The notes under the pieces were generated by a model. That model had not been told where the DNA came from. It saw only the letters and a program-made list of their open reading frames with translations, and ran no database searches. The translations under genes were made by a program, and so were the position numbers. A stretch of DNA of 64,000 bases from Pleurotus ostreatus/Saccharomyces cerevisiae fusant (Eukaryota; Opisthokonta), in contig JAMQCK010000011.1 of assembly GCA_024196135.1 (NCBI GenBank), forward strand, positions 124,001 to 188,000. Direction: 5' to 3'. This document shows, piece after piece, positions 1-10,092 of the stretch (its first letter is position 1; each line of letters starts with the position of its first letter).

Positions 1-127
1 CAGAAGGCTCGGTGCAATGATGGAAGCGCGCAGGCTCTTGATGAGTCCCGGACAAAATCCCCGACACGCCGCGGTCATACGACACGTCGCCAGAGAGAGA
101 AGAAAATATCTGAAAATTGAGACTCAC

Positions 128-959
128 CATGGAAAGCATTCGCTGCATTAGCAGCTGCGGTCCGGACGGGGGTGGCGGGGACGATATTGAGCGATGGGCT
201 GTTATCGTCCGGCATGACTAGACGTGGCGGGCTTTGGGCTTGGCCGCTCGGGTTTCGACTGTGAGCTAAGGCAGAGTAAGAGTCTAAGCAGCGATTGAGC
301 GCCACACATATCACTCACTGGGTAGGGGAGAGGGTCCCCAATTGGGACTCCCCTGAAAGGACATCTGCTCAAAGGACTGCGCGACTTGCATACGCGGCGA
401 GGGGGACACGCCGAGGCTGGAGGGAATGCCGTGCGGGTGCTGAGACGACACGCTGGAGGCGCGCGAGTGCTGCGAGTGGTGGGAGTGACCATCCGAGGAG
501 GCCGGCGATGGGTGATCGAGTGAGCTCTGCATAATTCCCCCGAAGTCGTCGTTGAACATAAGCAGGCTGGACTGCCCGAAGTCGGTGGGATTGTACCTGC
601 GTGCGGTGAGTGATGGGTAAGCAACGGAGAGGGGAAGCAATCGCGCACCTATCGGTCACGAAATCCGAGTCGTATAGAGGGTCCAGCAACGGATCCTGGG
701 AGAGGTCGGAGTGCTCGGAGAAGGGGGACTGGTATGAGCCCGGCGATCCGTGAAAGGAGGGCGAGCCGTGGAATGAGCCTGGCGAGCTGTGCTGGTCGAA
801 CACGCTGCCGTCAAAGGTGGGCTGGTCGTAGGAGAGAGGCTGTGTGGCGTGGTCGAACGAGGAGGGGATCCCGCCGGCAAAGGTGAGGGAACGCGGGGAG
901 GGCGGCTCGAGGTCGAAGCCAATGTCGGCCGGGGCGTCGATGTTCGTGGCACTGTCCAT
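128..959 (-). CDS. Transcription-factor-like protein, N-terminal part (gene runs off the left edge)
   Basis: Three exons join in frame: 959-649, 596-319 and 265-128, giving 242 residues before a donor at 127 (GTGAGT). The start MDSATNIDAPADIG is followed by Ser/Pro/His-rich low-complexity sequence with repeated SPGSFHGSPSF-type units and an acidic hydrophobic patch (LLMFNDDFGGIM) that could be an activation segment. The last exon carries SPPRLVMPDDNSP, a motif I associate with agaricomycete C2H2 zinc-finger regulators such as Crz1-type proteins. No DNA-binding domain is visible because the C-terminal part lies beyond the window. The transcription-factor assignment is therefore inferred from composition only. 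The exon structure itself is well supported by phase-compatible GT/AG sites. Confidence 0.5.
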
Positions 960-1335
960 GGTGACGGCTGTGTCCAAGGGTATATGTATCGGCGCGGCAC
1001 GAATTAATCTGTACGCAATCTGGGAACCGTGATGGAGGCGATGAGCAAGCCGTGTAAGGATAATACTGCGCGCACGTGTACGCACAGCCTGCAGCTCTTG
1101 ATCCTCGGTGGGAGGGATGGGCTTTATACGCCCGAGAAATGCCGATCTACGGTGGGCTCGAGGAGGAGATGGGCGCAGGAGGCAAGATATGTCGCCTGAG
1201 GTCGCCGCGAGAAACAAGAATCGACGGCGAACAACGAGGGGGTCTCGCTGATCGGCCGTGCCTGCCGGGGCGTGCCGAGCTGATTACGGCATCCGCATTT
1301 GGCAACTGCCGGGGGCGCCCCTCGCACAGCCTCCC
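960..1335. other. Intergenic region upstream of the left-edge gene
   Basis: About 375 bases holding the presumed promoter of the minus-strand transcription-factor-like gene. I see no clear TATA box and no convincing coding sequence. The long open frames across it on both strands have no recognisable composition. Confidence 0.4.
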
Positions 1336-1539
1336 ATGTTCAACTTCGCTGATGCGGTGCACCGCCCCCTGCACCGCTCCGCCACCTTCAACACCCACAG
1401 CGCATCGCTCTCCCGCTCCTCGATTCACTCGACGCCGCCCCCCAGCGAGCACCCGCGCTTCGACGCCCAGCAGGCGTGCACACCCTGGAAGCGCGCTGGG
1501 CCCGGCGACGATCAAGCGCCGGATGGAGCGTATGTATAA
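1336..1539 (+). CDS. Possible small or partial gene (67 residues), unrecognised
   Basis: An open frame starts at ATG 1336 (MFNFADAVHRPLHRSATF) and ends at TAA 1537-1539. It uses C or G at most third codon positions, as the clear coding exons of this window do, and the flanking DNA does not. It is rich in His, Ser, Thr and Pro. I recognise no family. It could be a small gene, the last exon of a gene whose other exons I could not find, or a remnant. The first 26 codons of the longer frame starting at 1258 look less coding-like, which is why this start was chosen. Confidence 0.25.
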   Translation: MFNFADAVHRPLHRSATFNTHSASLSRSSIHSTPPPSEHPRFDAQQACTPWKRAGPGDDQAPDGAYV

Positions 1540-2808
1540 TCCTGCGCCTTCCTCGGCGCGACGCCTGCTTCATGTAAACTCTCTACCACCCCGGCGGAGG
1601 ACAGGCCTTCTTCATCACGCCTGATCGACCCCGAACACAGAAGCGGTCAAGCGACCCAATCGTCGTGAAACACGCAAGGACACGGCGAGCCTCAGATCTG
1701 CGATGCGCGCTCGACGACTGCATTGTTGCTGTTTGTTACGACTCTATAGAGCCTCCTTGCGGACGGGAGTCTGGACAGGGGACCCTGACATGCGTCAAAT
1801 AATAAGGTCAGTCCCGAACGTCCGTTGGATGAAGGTAGGCAGCCGTGCGTTGGCAACGAGGGCTAACCTGAACACTAATCCCCGAGATCCAGTCTGTAAG
1901 TCAGTTATTCATGACTCACTGCGAACGTGACGAGCTTCATAATCTTCCGTCAAATGGACGGGCCTCGCGCGGACCTCTCATCGCAAGCTATTGTCTTTAC
2001 ACGGCGCACTTCATTTTCTGGACGCCAAATTTAATCTGACGGTTGGTCTTTCCTCAAAGGCACTTCATTCCCCGACCTTCGCTCGGCAGGATCAAGCGAC
2101 CTACGGACGCATGGTACAACCTCAATAGGATCGTCCCTCAGGGCCAACCTTCGCAACTCCGCAGGATTGCTGCCGCTGGTCTTTTCATTTCGTCCGTTCT
2201 CCGCCGGCCATGCTCCCATGAGCAAGTCAAGATCGACACATCGACAACCTACTTACGAGACCCGATCTCGGTTGCTCGTTCTCGTGCTCGGCCTTTTTGT
2301 CCTCGTTCCCGAGAATCCCCTTCACCTTTTCGTCCCCGATCCGCCTCCGTCCGTGCCTTTACGGACACGTTGATCTCATTGGCCATAAAATCAGGTATCT
2401 TCGTATTTCTGCTCCGCTCCCCCTCGTTCCCGATCCATTTTTGTATGATTCCTCCCTATTCTTCTCCGCCGGACGCCTATCTTTATTCTTGACCGCCGTA
2501 AATGCATTTCTCCCTGGCATACTTCGACTTTCTCCTCCATTCCGAGTGTTCCTTTGCCCCTGCATTTTTCTCTTCCCAAATTGCGCGTCTTTAACTCTTC
2601 GACGTCCTTCCTCCTTTTCCATCCCTGAAAAAATGTGATTTATTGCGCTCGAAGCGCCACCGATGCATGCCCGACATTCGTCTTCCATCGGCGCAACAAG
2701 ACTCGGGATTTACCGCCTCTGATACATCGTTCGCAGTGGCCCGTCGCAGGCCACCTCCGCCCCGCACGGCGCTCGCGCCCGACACTGAAGCTCCGGGCTG
2801 ACTCTGAT

Positions 2809-2860
2809 ACTCGATGTAGAGCTCTGGCACTCGATGTATAGCTCTGACACTCGACGATAC
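2809..2860. repeat. Tandem repeat, 20-bp unit, about 2.6 copies
   Basis: The unit ACTCGATGTAGAGCTCTGGC at 2809 is followed by a near-identical copy at 2829 and a partial third copy at 2849. It lies in non-coding DNA. Confidence 0.8.
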
Positions 2861-3039
2861 AAAGCCATAGTCTGTCTGAATCACAACACACATATCTTCT
2901 TTCTTTCTAATAAATACACGTACATTCCCACCGTCCTCCGTCGCAGATCGACCTCCCTCGCGAGACACGACCGCACGAAAATCCTATGCCTTCGGCCTCG
3001 TCTCCCCGCGCCGCTCGGGATGGGCGTGAGAGCCTGCGT

Positions 3040-3480
3040 CGGGGGAAGGACGTGTGATCCCGTCCGGAGGAAACGGGTGAAGCCCGTGCGGTGAAGGCGG
3101 GTGAAGCTCGTGCTACGGTAAATGAGTGAGGCCCGTGCGGCGGAAGCGAGTGAGGCGGTAAGTGATTGAATCGGGGATTCCAAAGCGAGTGAGGCGGGAA
3201 GTGGGTAAGGCAGAAGGAAGGGAGCGCGCGGTAGAGGCGTGCAAGAGTCCGTACGGCAGAGCGGGAAGCTTGGTATACTGATGCGACAGCGTTTGCGCGG
3301 ATAAGCGGGTGAGACGCAGGTACGAATTCAGTCGAGTTTAGTCTGGCTGTGAATTGAGTGAAGGATGATCAGCATGCGCTGAAGCAGTAGAGGCCCGTGG
3401 GGCGGGGTCGACCTACCATACAGCCACACGGCGGGGTCAAACTACCATACGGCGAAGCGGGAGAGCCCGTGCGGGTAACG
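3040..3480. repeat. Degenerate repeat field, GTGARGCCCGTGCGG-like
   Basis: Motifs such as GGGTGAAGCCCGTGCGG, GAGTGAGGCCCGTGCGG and AAGCGAGTGAGGCGG recur at irregular spacing. They form a strongly purine-skewed plus strand with no open frame of interest. It is probably an old minisatellite or a decayed element. Confidence 0.55.
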
Positions 3481-4135
3481 ACACTCGCCCGCGCGGTTCA
3501 CGACATCGAAGCTGACAAGGATCAAGTAGTCATTGTCGTTGATGGCACGGGTCGGTCTGATTTACATGTCATGGAAGTTCGAGGGCCTGGACCTTTAGGG
3601 AGGAAGTAGGGATTGGGATCACGCTGAACATTGGTCAGGAATTCAGCCTCAGACTCGTACACGCGATACGATGCATCACTGGAAATGTGGACTATAACTA
3701 CCTCGGCCTCCTCGGAGACTGTTTGGGAAGGGGTCGGTGAGCCCGACGATGAAGAGGGTCATGGGAAGGCATCCCAGGGAGTTTATGGGCGCTCGATAAG
3801 AAAATCCTATATCCGAGGGTGAGTTTACAACACCCGTACAGTCGTAGCCGTGCAGACTTCTCTGACCAGAGAATCCGCACATCGACCTCAGAACACGCTG
3901 AACGAATTTGCTGGTTGTCGTGAACGCCAGCTATCCCACCTCGGCAAACGCCGACCAACCTTGAGATTTCCTAAATCGGAAGGCTTTGATCGCCTTGTTT
4001 AGCTGGGAACAATGACAGGCTGTATCGCATTCCCTTCATCTCGCCGAATCTCACCCCTTTACTGCAATGACGAGGGCACCGCCTCCCACCCCTCTTACGA
4101 CGGCAAGGAACCACCCCGTTTTGGAAGAATCCCGA

Positions 4136-4209
4136 GTTGCACTGCCTCCTCGGTAGGAGGACGCGTACAGCCTCCTCAGTAAAAGAGCGCGTACAGCCTC
4201 CTCGGCAGG
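4136..4209. repeat. Tandem repeat, about 26-bp unit, 3 copies
   Basis: Three copies share the core GTACAGCCTCCTC: a diverged copy at about 4136, then copies at 4162 and 4188. It is non-coding. Confidence 0.65.
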
Positions 4210-4852
4210 TACTTTCGTAGCGGTTAATCGCCTCGGTGAGCAGCGGAGTACAGCCTTGGCATAGCCGGTGCTGTTACTAGTTTGCACGTACGTAGACAGG
4301 TTCTCGGACGCTGTAAAAGGACCATAAGCGCTATCACGCGAGCTACTTTCTAGTGAGCGCGTCTCTGCACTGCAAGCAGACAAGGCTATGAAGGTGTAGT
4401 GTATGAACGAACTGCGCTGATATAATGCTGCATCCAACTAGTTCTTTGCGGCTTGCTGCGACCCACGGATATCCTACCGCAACCGACGGGTACTCTACCG
4501 CTTACGCGCGTATTCCCATACTCTTTTGCGCGCGTAAGGTCCTGTCGGTCTTTCGTCCATGTCTCTGCCGCTCTTGCGCACTTGCGTGCCCACTCCTGCG
4601 CAAGCCGCTGACCTCAGCTCCCGTATTCCCTGCCGTTACCCGCTCGCAAACTTGCCTGCCGATCTCCGCTTCCGAGTCCGCATATTGCGACGCATCGCAT
4701 AACGTTCATTATGACGAGCCACAGACTTTCCTAAACGCCACCGTGCACACCACGCTCCCGCTTTGCCCACCGAAGGAGAAGGTTCGGTGTTTGACACGCG
4801 AGCTGACATGGATATTGTCAGAGATAGGACGCGAAACGAAAGAGCAGTGAGC

Positions 4853-5739
4853 TCACTGATAGTCCAGCGTACCCTCGGCCGTGAAGCTTGCCTTTAGCTC
4901 CTCTTCGGTGAAATTGCAGGCTGGAAGGAACGATGAGAAGAGGTCAAATTGCAACAGAAGCAAGACTCACAAGTGATCAGGAAAAATCCTCCCGGCTTCA
5001 ACAGCCTCGCCGCCCTCGCAGGATACCCCGCCGCAGGCGACAGGCCTTTCTCATCCTTCTCTCCCAACGCAATCGCATCGTACGTGCCCTTGTCCAGAAC
5101 AAGATCCCACGACGCCGTATTCTGGGTGTTTCCTTCACTCCCCACTCCTGCTAACCCAACGATCTCCTCCGTCAAGAAGTCCCTCTCCTCGAACGTGATA
5201 TCCTCCAATCCTCCCCCTCTCGCTTCTGCGATCGACTTCGCGAGCGCCACGGCGTCCGCGCTGTAGTCGATGCCACATAGTTTCGCGGGGGAGTACCCCG
5301 CTTCGGCGAGCGCAAAGAGGAGGGTGCCGTTGCCAGAGCCGATTTCGAGGACGGTAGGGTGTTGTTGGGGGGAGGACGGGGAGGAAGAGGAGGGCGGCGG
5401 AGCGTGCTCGTGGGCCCAGTCGACCATCTTTTCTACGCTTTCCTCGCCAAACCTGAGTGGGGAGGATGCGGAAGAGGGCGGGAGCGATGAGTGTGAGATG
5501 AAAAGGCAGAGAGAGGAAGCGTCAGCCATCCTGCAACTTTTGTAAGGGATAAAGCCTGACCATATCTCACCTTCATCGCCGATCTCCTTGAAGTTGGCGA
5601 GCTCGGAGGAATAAACATTGTCCCAACTGCACGCATCGTCAATCACCTATTCCACCCCACAACTTTCCAACGCTACTCACTGCTCCTTCGTCCCCAGCTT
5701 CGACGGCTGCAGCTCAGCATCCGACGGTGGCGCGGCCAT
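4853..5739 (-). CDS. EFM4: Protein-lysine N-methyltransferase EFM4
   Basis: A SAM-dependent class I methyltransferase expected to methylate a lysine of translation elongation factor 1A in the cytosol. Four exons join in frame: 5739-5681, 5626-5561, 5452-4971 and 4920-4853, giving 224 residues. The protein opens MAAPPSDAELQPSKLGTKEH and continues WDNVYSSELANFKEIGDEGE with FGEESVEKMVDW, the family signature. SAM-binding motif I is VLEIGSGNGTLLFALAEAGY, motif II ends in GIDYSADAVALA, and the catalytic-face segment is DLVLDKGTYDAIALG. The C-terminus ITSCNFTEEELKASF matches the family's closing helix. The intron at 5560-5453 is longer than its neighbours. Length and motif order agree with yeast See1/Efm4 and animal METTL10. 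Confidence 0.9.
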
Positions 5740-6242
5740 GGTGATGGTCAATGTTCAACTTGACGCGATAGCAGATGTGATCTCGATCGCCTTGAGCCCA
5801 AATCCGGCAATCCCATTGTGATTGCCTCTTTCGGCGGTGCTGTTTTATGGCCAGCCGCCACCCCTTTTATTATGGCCGGCTCACTTATTGACAGCCCCTC
5901 AACCTGGCCTTTCCCGTCCCTTTTGCGCCGAAGGGGGTCCGTCCGCACTCTCCCATCGTTCCTAGCTCGTGACAAGGACGCGCAGTCGAGGCAGTACACG
6001 CAGCAGTAGACAATTGGAGAGGCGGTACCTACATACGTACCCCGGGTGCCTACCTATCGCATCATCGCATGTGATTCCGTCGCAGGAAGGAGAGCTGCGC
6101 ACCCCAACCCCGCTATGCGGCGCAGTCAATCCTATCGATATCCAAGACATGCGCTACGTATGCATGTCGTTATACACGAACACACAAACCATCCAAACCC
6201 AAGCCGCGAAGAATACCTCGGTGTCCGCCAGGATAATGGTAT
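5740..6242. other. Intergenic region between EFM4 and SGD1
   Basis: About 500 bases holding the EFM4 promoter on the left and the SGD1 3' end on the right. No TATA box, repeat or coding sequence is evident. Confidence 0.5.
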
Positions 6243-9200
6243 TCACAAATCATCCGTCAGCCCAGGTACCACATCCAGCCCCGTCCTCAGCGTCTCCTTC
6301 GCCACGCCTACGGCCCACTTGACGAACTTGCCCTCCGCGTCGTCCGCCGACGTCTCCTTCATGATCACCTGCGTGATAAAGTACACCAACCCCATCGCCA
6401 ACGCCTCCACTCTTGCCGCCTTGATGAACACCTCCTCCACCGCGCCCCGGTTGCGCGTCTGCGGGGTCGCACCCAGCACGGGCGACGCCGTCTGGCTCGC
6501 GACGAAGATCTGCACGAGGAGCTCTCTCAGGAACGCCCGCCCGCGCGGCTTGAGCACGGTAAAGTCCACAGGCTTGAGGATCGTCAACGAGGTCGCGTCC
6601 TTCGCGATCCACCAGGCGTATAGTTTCGCGACGTTCCTAATGCGCGCGGGCGAGATCTTCTTCGCGCGTTCTTCGTCATCGGAGTCGTCGTTGGTGTCGC
6701 CGAGATTTTTGACGACCTCGGCGCCGCCGACGCGGGTCTCGCCAAGGTCGCGGAGGAAGTCCCAGAGACAGAACTGGAGCGTGATCTTGTAGGAGTGCGA
6801 CTGCCGGCAGAGGTGCTGGCCAACGAGGGCGTAGTAGGGGTTGTAGGCGGCTTCCTGCGGGGAAGGGTCAGTTATTTGCGCAGAATGAACATATTGGATA
6901 AAGAAAGTCCCCCAGCCACTCACATTCCCACAACAATGCAAAAGCACCCTCACAATCTCCCTCTGCTGCACCTCCGTCAGATTCAGCTGCCCCAGCCGCT
7001 CGCACGCGTCCACATAGTCGTCGCTGCTCATCAGCACCACGAAGATGGAGCGCCGGATATCGGTGTTCATGCCCTGCTTGCGCGCGAGCTTGAGCAGCTT
7101 GGATTCGGCGCTTTCTTTGGGTTTGGTGGTGGCGTTGTTGTTGCTGCCGATGTTGCCATTCAGGCCGGTACCGAAGCCGTCGACGTCGCCTTGCCGCTCG
7201 ACCAATGGATCGCCACCCCATGCAGCGCCGACGAGCCACCACTTGCCTCGGCTCTCGGCGGAGTGGAGGTCTTCGAGGGTGACGCGGAGGGGCTCGTGGG
7301 CGAGGACTGGGTGAGTGGGTCAGCGTTCCGCTACAACCACGAGCAGGGGGAGCCATCGTCTGAAGTGTTTCTCGAGTCGCTGCCCCTCGCTCGAACATCA
7401 CCCTCGACAAACCACTCACCATGCCTCTTCTTCGCCATCCCATTCAGGAACTTCTTCATCCTCTCCACCGCCTCATTCCCGCCCGTCTGCCCCTGCTGGC
7501 CCTTCTTGCTCTTCGCGGCCTTGTTGTTCTTGAGGTTAGTGAGGGTCTCGATCATGAATTTTGTGCGGGAGCTGGGTGGGGAAGGGTGAGTATGCGGCGC
7601 AAGAGCAGGGGAGCAGCAGGTGATGGTTAGGCGTAAGTGCATTAAAGTGCGAGGAAAGAGCAAGACGAGCACCACACACCTCAGCTTCCCACCCTTCCCC
7701 TCCACCTTGCCCTGCACAATCTGTATGATGTCCTTCAACGCAGACGGGTCGTCCGCGCGCAGTTGCTGGCCCGAATCTACAAGTGATCATGAGCATTGAT
7801 CCTTCACACCACGAAGTAAGCACTCACTCCTCACAACCTTCAACAACAACTCCACATCCAGCTCATCCATCCCGCTATCCTTGACCTTCCCACCGTCATC
7901 CTTTCCTTTTTCCCCACCACCACCCCCACCCAACAACGACCGAACGATATTGTACACCAGCACGCACGACACCACCTGGAAGTTGTACAGCTCCGAGATG
8001 AGCACGATAAGGTTGGAGCATTCTTTGCCGGCGCCGTCGCGGGTTATGTCGGTGTTTGGGCCGTGGGTACTGGGGTCTTGCAGTGAGGGGTCGGCGTTGG
8101 AGGAAAGGGTCGTGGAGGCATCGGTTGCGGCGTCGGCGGAAGAGAAAGAGGCACACGCAGCCTCCGCACGATGACGCTCGTACTCGGCGACGAGGGTTTG
8201 CACGAAGTAGGCGGCTGTTCACAATGTCAGTATCCACGACGGTCATAGGCTGAAGCCACTGGGATCCAAGAAGGATCACCGCACTCACCAAACTCCACAC
8301 CCACAATCTTGTGCAGCGCAGCGACAAACGCGGCGTGCAGTACGACGTACGAGTCGAGGAGGAGCGCATGCGAGGACGTGCCCTCGATGATGAGCTTGGT
8401 GAGGGTGGAGGTGACGTCTGGGGGTGGGTAAAGCGGTTAGTATACTCGACAGAGCGATCAAGGACAGAAGGAGCAAGGTCGATTATAGCACTCACCATGC
8501 CGCCTATTCTGCCTGTAGGTCTCCTCGACGCCTTCGATGATGGAGCCGAGATTTTGTTCGGTCATCCTTAGGGGGGAGGGGAAGCGTAAGCGGATTGAAA
8601 GGAGTAACAGCAAGACTCGATATGGAGAGCGAGATACTAGTTGGAAACAGACCTGTTCAGCAACCCCTTCAGCTTCTTCGTGAGCTTTGCGATGACCTCG
8701 GCGTCCTGGCCATCGCCAGCAGCTGCTTTGTTGCGCAAGTGGGGCGGGACGTAGCGGGTGGCGTGGGCGGAGGGCTCTAGAGCGGCAGAGGGGTCAGGTA
8801 CCGGAGTATCTGTGGGTATCGAGGGAGAGGCGTCGTTGATAGAGATTCCCTGCCACTCCTCTTCGTCGTCGAAGGTCTCGTCTTCGCCCATCGCGTCGTC
8901 GCTCTCTTCCTCCTCATCCTCACTCTCCTCTTCTTGAGATTCGGATTCCTAAGCAACGGTCAACACAGAGGCCCGATCATACGCAACAGAACACACACCT
9001 CAGCCTCCGCCGCACCATCAAAGCTATCAAACTTGCTCGCAAAGTCCAGCAGGTCGTCCAGCCCATCATCCTCTTCCGGGTTGCTCTTCTTCTTCTTGCC
9101 CCCTTTCAGACCTAGCTTCGACTCGAGGTACGCGATGTAGTTGTCCTCGTCTGCCTCTACGCGTGATCGGGGGGTGACTTTGCTGGTCTTCTTGCTAGTC

Positions 9201-9678
9201 TCGCCGGCGAGTTTGGCGAGGGCGCTAGGTTTCGCCTTCTTGTCCTTGAACTTTTTGTCCGGAGCCGTGGTAGTCTTCTTCTCGGCAGTGGCCTTCACCT
9301 TTTCCAGTGACGCATTCCCCTCCTGTTTGCCCGCTCTCGCAGCAGGGGCAGGGGGAGCAGCACCAGACTCCGTCTTCGCCTTCTTGCGCTTGGGGGAGTC
9401 CACATGATCGTCCTCCGCGCGTCGTTTCACGGGGTTCGTAGTGTGCGCGGCCGAGAAGTACTGCGCCTTCCTCTGCTTGCGGCCCTCCCGGTCCTGCTTG
9501 CGCGCCTCCTTGCGCGAGAGCTTGGATTTGAATCCGCGTCCGCGACCCCGGGACTGTTCTGCTCACATTGTGAGCGCGAATCCCTTGACCCAAGTGCATC
9601 CAACGCACCCGAAGCCCCATTAATCTCATCCAATATACTCTGCGGGAGTCGTATCCCACCGCTCTGCGGCCTGACCAT
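6243..9678 (-). CDS. SGD1: Nucleolar MIF4G/MA3 protein, SGD1/NOM1 family
   Basis: A nucleolar protein of small-subunit ribosome biogenesis. The first exon (MVRPQSGGIRLPQSILDEIN) ends after a 55-nt intron with donor GTGCGT and continues SRGRGRGFKSKLSRKEARK. Then come a Lys-rich region, an acidic stretch (ESESQEEESEDEEEE) and the linker ATRYVPPHLRNK. Next is the MIF4G domain, split over several short exons, including MTEQNLGSIIEGVEETYR, LDSYVVLHAAFVAALH and CSNLIVLISELYNFQVVSC. The C-terminal MA3 domain carries DIRRSIFVVLMSSDDYVDA and YNPYYALVGQHLCRQSHSY. The last exon ends at 6243. About ten introns are needed. Domain order and size match yeast Sgd1 and human NOM1. Between the two domains is LTNLKNNKAAKSKKGQQG, a family hallmark. 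Confidence 0.88.
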
Positions 9679-9795
9679 GGTCGGTAGATGTGAGGTGATC
9701 GGGGGATCGAAGGGCGATCGAGCGTGGGCGGAGGATCCGGGCCTTTAGCATGACGCATGACGTATCCATAAGCTACAAAGCTACCTTTAGCAGTT

Positions 9796-9877
9796 GCCCG
9801 CATAACTTAGTGGTAGAGTGTTGTACTTATGTGGATACATTATGCAAAAGTCGCCAGTTCGATCCTGGCTGTGGGCA
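9796..9877 (+). tRNA. tRNA-Ile (anticodon UAU) with a 10-nt intron
   Basis: A full cloverleaf can be drawn. The acceptor stem GCCCGCA pairs with TGTGGGC with one G-T pair. The D stem is ACTT/GAGT, the anticodon stem TTGTA/TGCAA, and the T arm GCCAG-TTCGATC-CTGGC, with discriminator A at 9877. The anticodon loop is C-T-TAT-G, then a 10-nt intron (9832-9841) at the standard 37/38 position, then A. Intron bases ATA can pair with the anticodon, as expected for a tRNA splicing substrate. A B-box-like GTTCGATCC is present. The tRNA decodes AUA. It lies 117 bp upstream of, and divergent from, SGD1. Confidence 0.85.
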
Positions 9878-9879
9878 GC

Positions 9880-9884
9880 TTTTT
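9880..9884 (+). terminator. RNA polymerase III terminator (T5)
   Basis: A run of five T residues starts three bases after the tRNA discriminator base. This is the normal Pol III stop signal. Confidence 0.75.
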
Positions 9885-10092
9885 GCTCCTCTGCCCTAAC
9901 GTTTGTGATCTGACTCTCTGTAATATTCTGTACCACCAAGGACAGTCCTAATCAGGTCGCGCGTGATTTGGCAAGATGATCTTTTTCCGAACACAAAAAA
10001 CACTGAATTCCATCCACATAAGAGTCGAGCTGATGATTTGGGTATCGAAACGCGCTTTCCTAGCCAGCGCTTTCTCGGATGTTTTCCACCCC

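Larger units (their letters stand above)
1540..4852. other. Gene-poor region with degenerate repeats
   Basis: About 3.3 kb without a recognisable gene. It contains pyrimidine-rich stretches (about 2240-2620), short tandem repeats listed separately, a GTGAAGCCCGTGCGG-like degenerate repeat field (about 3040-3480) and a perfect hairpin near 4501-4538. The longest frames, for example 4425-4850 on the plus strand, have no protein-like composition, and their codons follow the local repeats. It may be decayed transposon DNA, but no diagnostic domain remains. Confidence 0.5.

Noticed and set aside
2240..2640. Possible protein in C/T-rich DNA
   Set aside because: The frame is produced by pyrimidine-rich low-complexity sequence and has no protein-like features.
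4425..4850. 141-codon plus-strand frame
   Set aside because: Its composition follows local repeats and a hairpin, and no family or splice context supports it.
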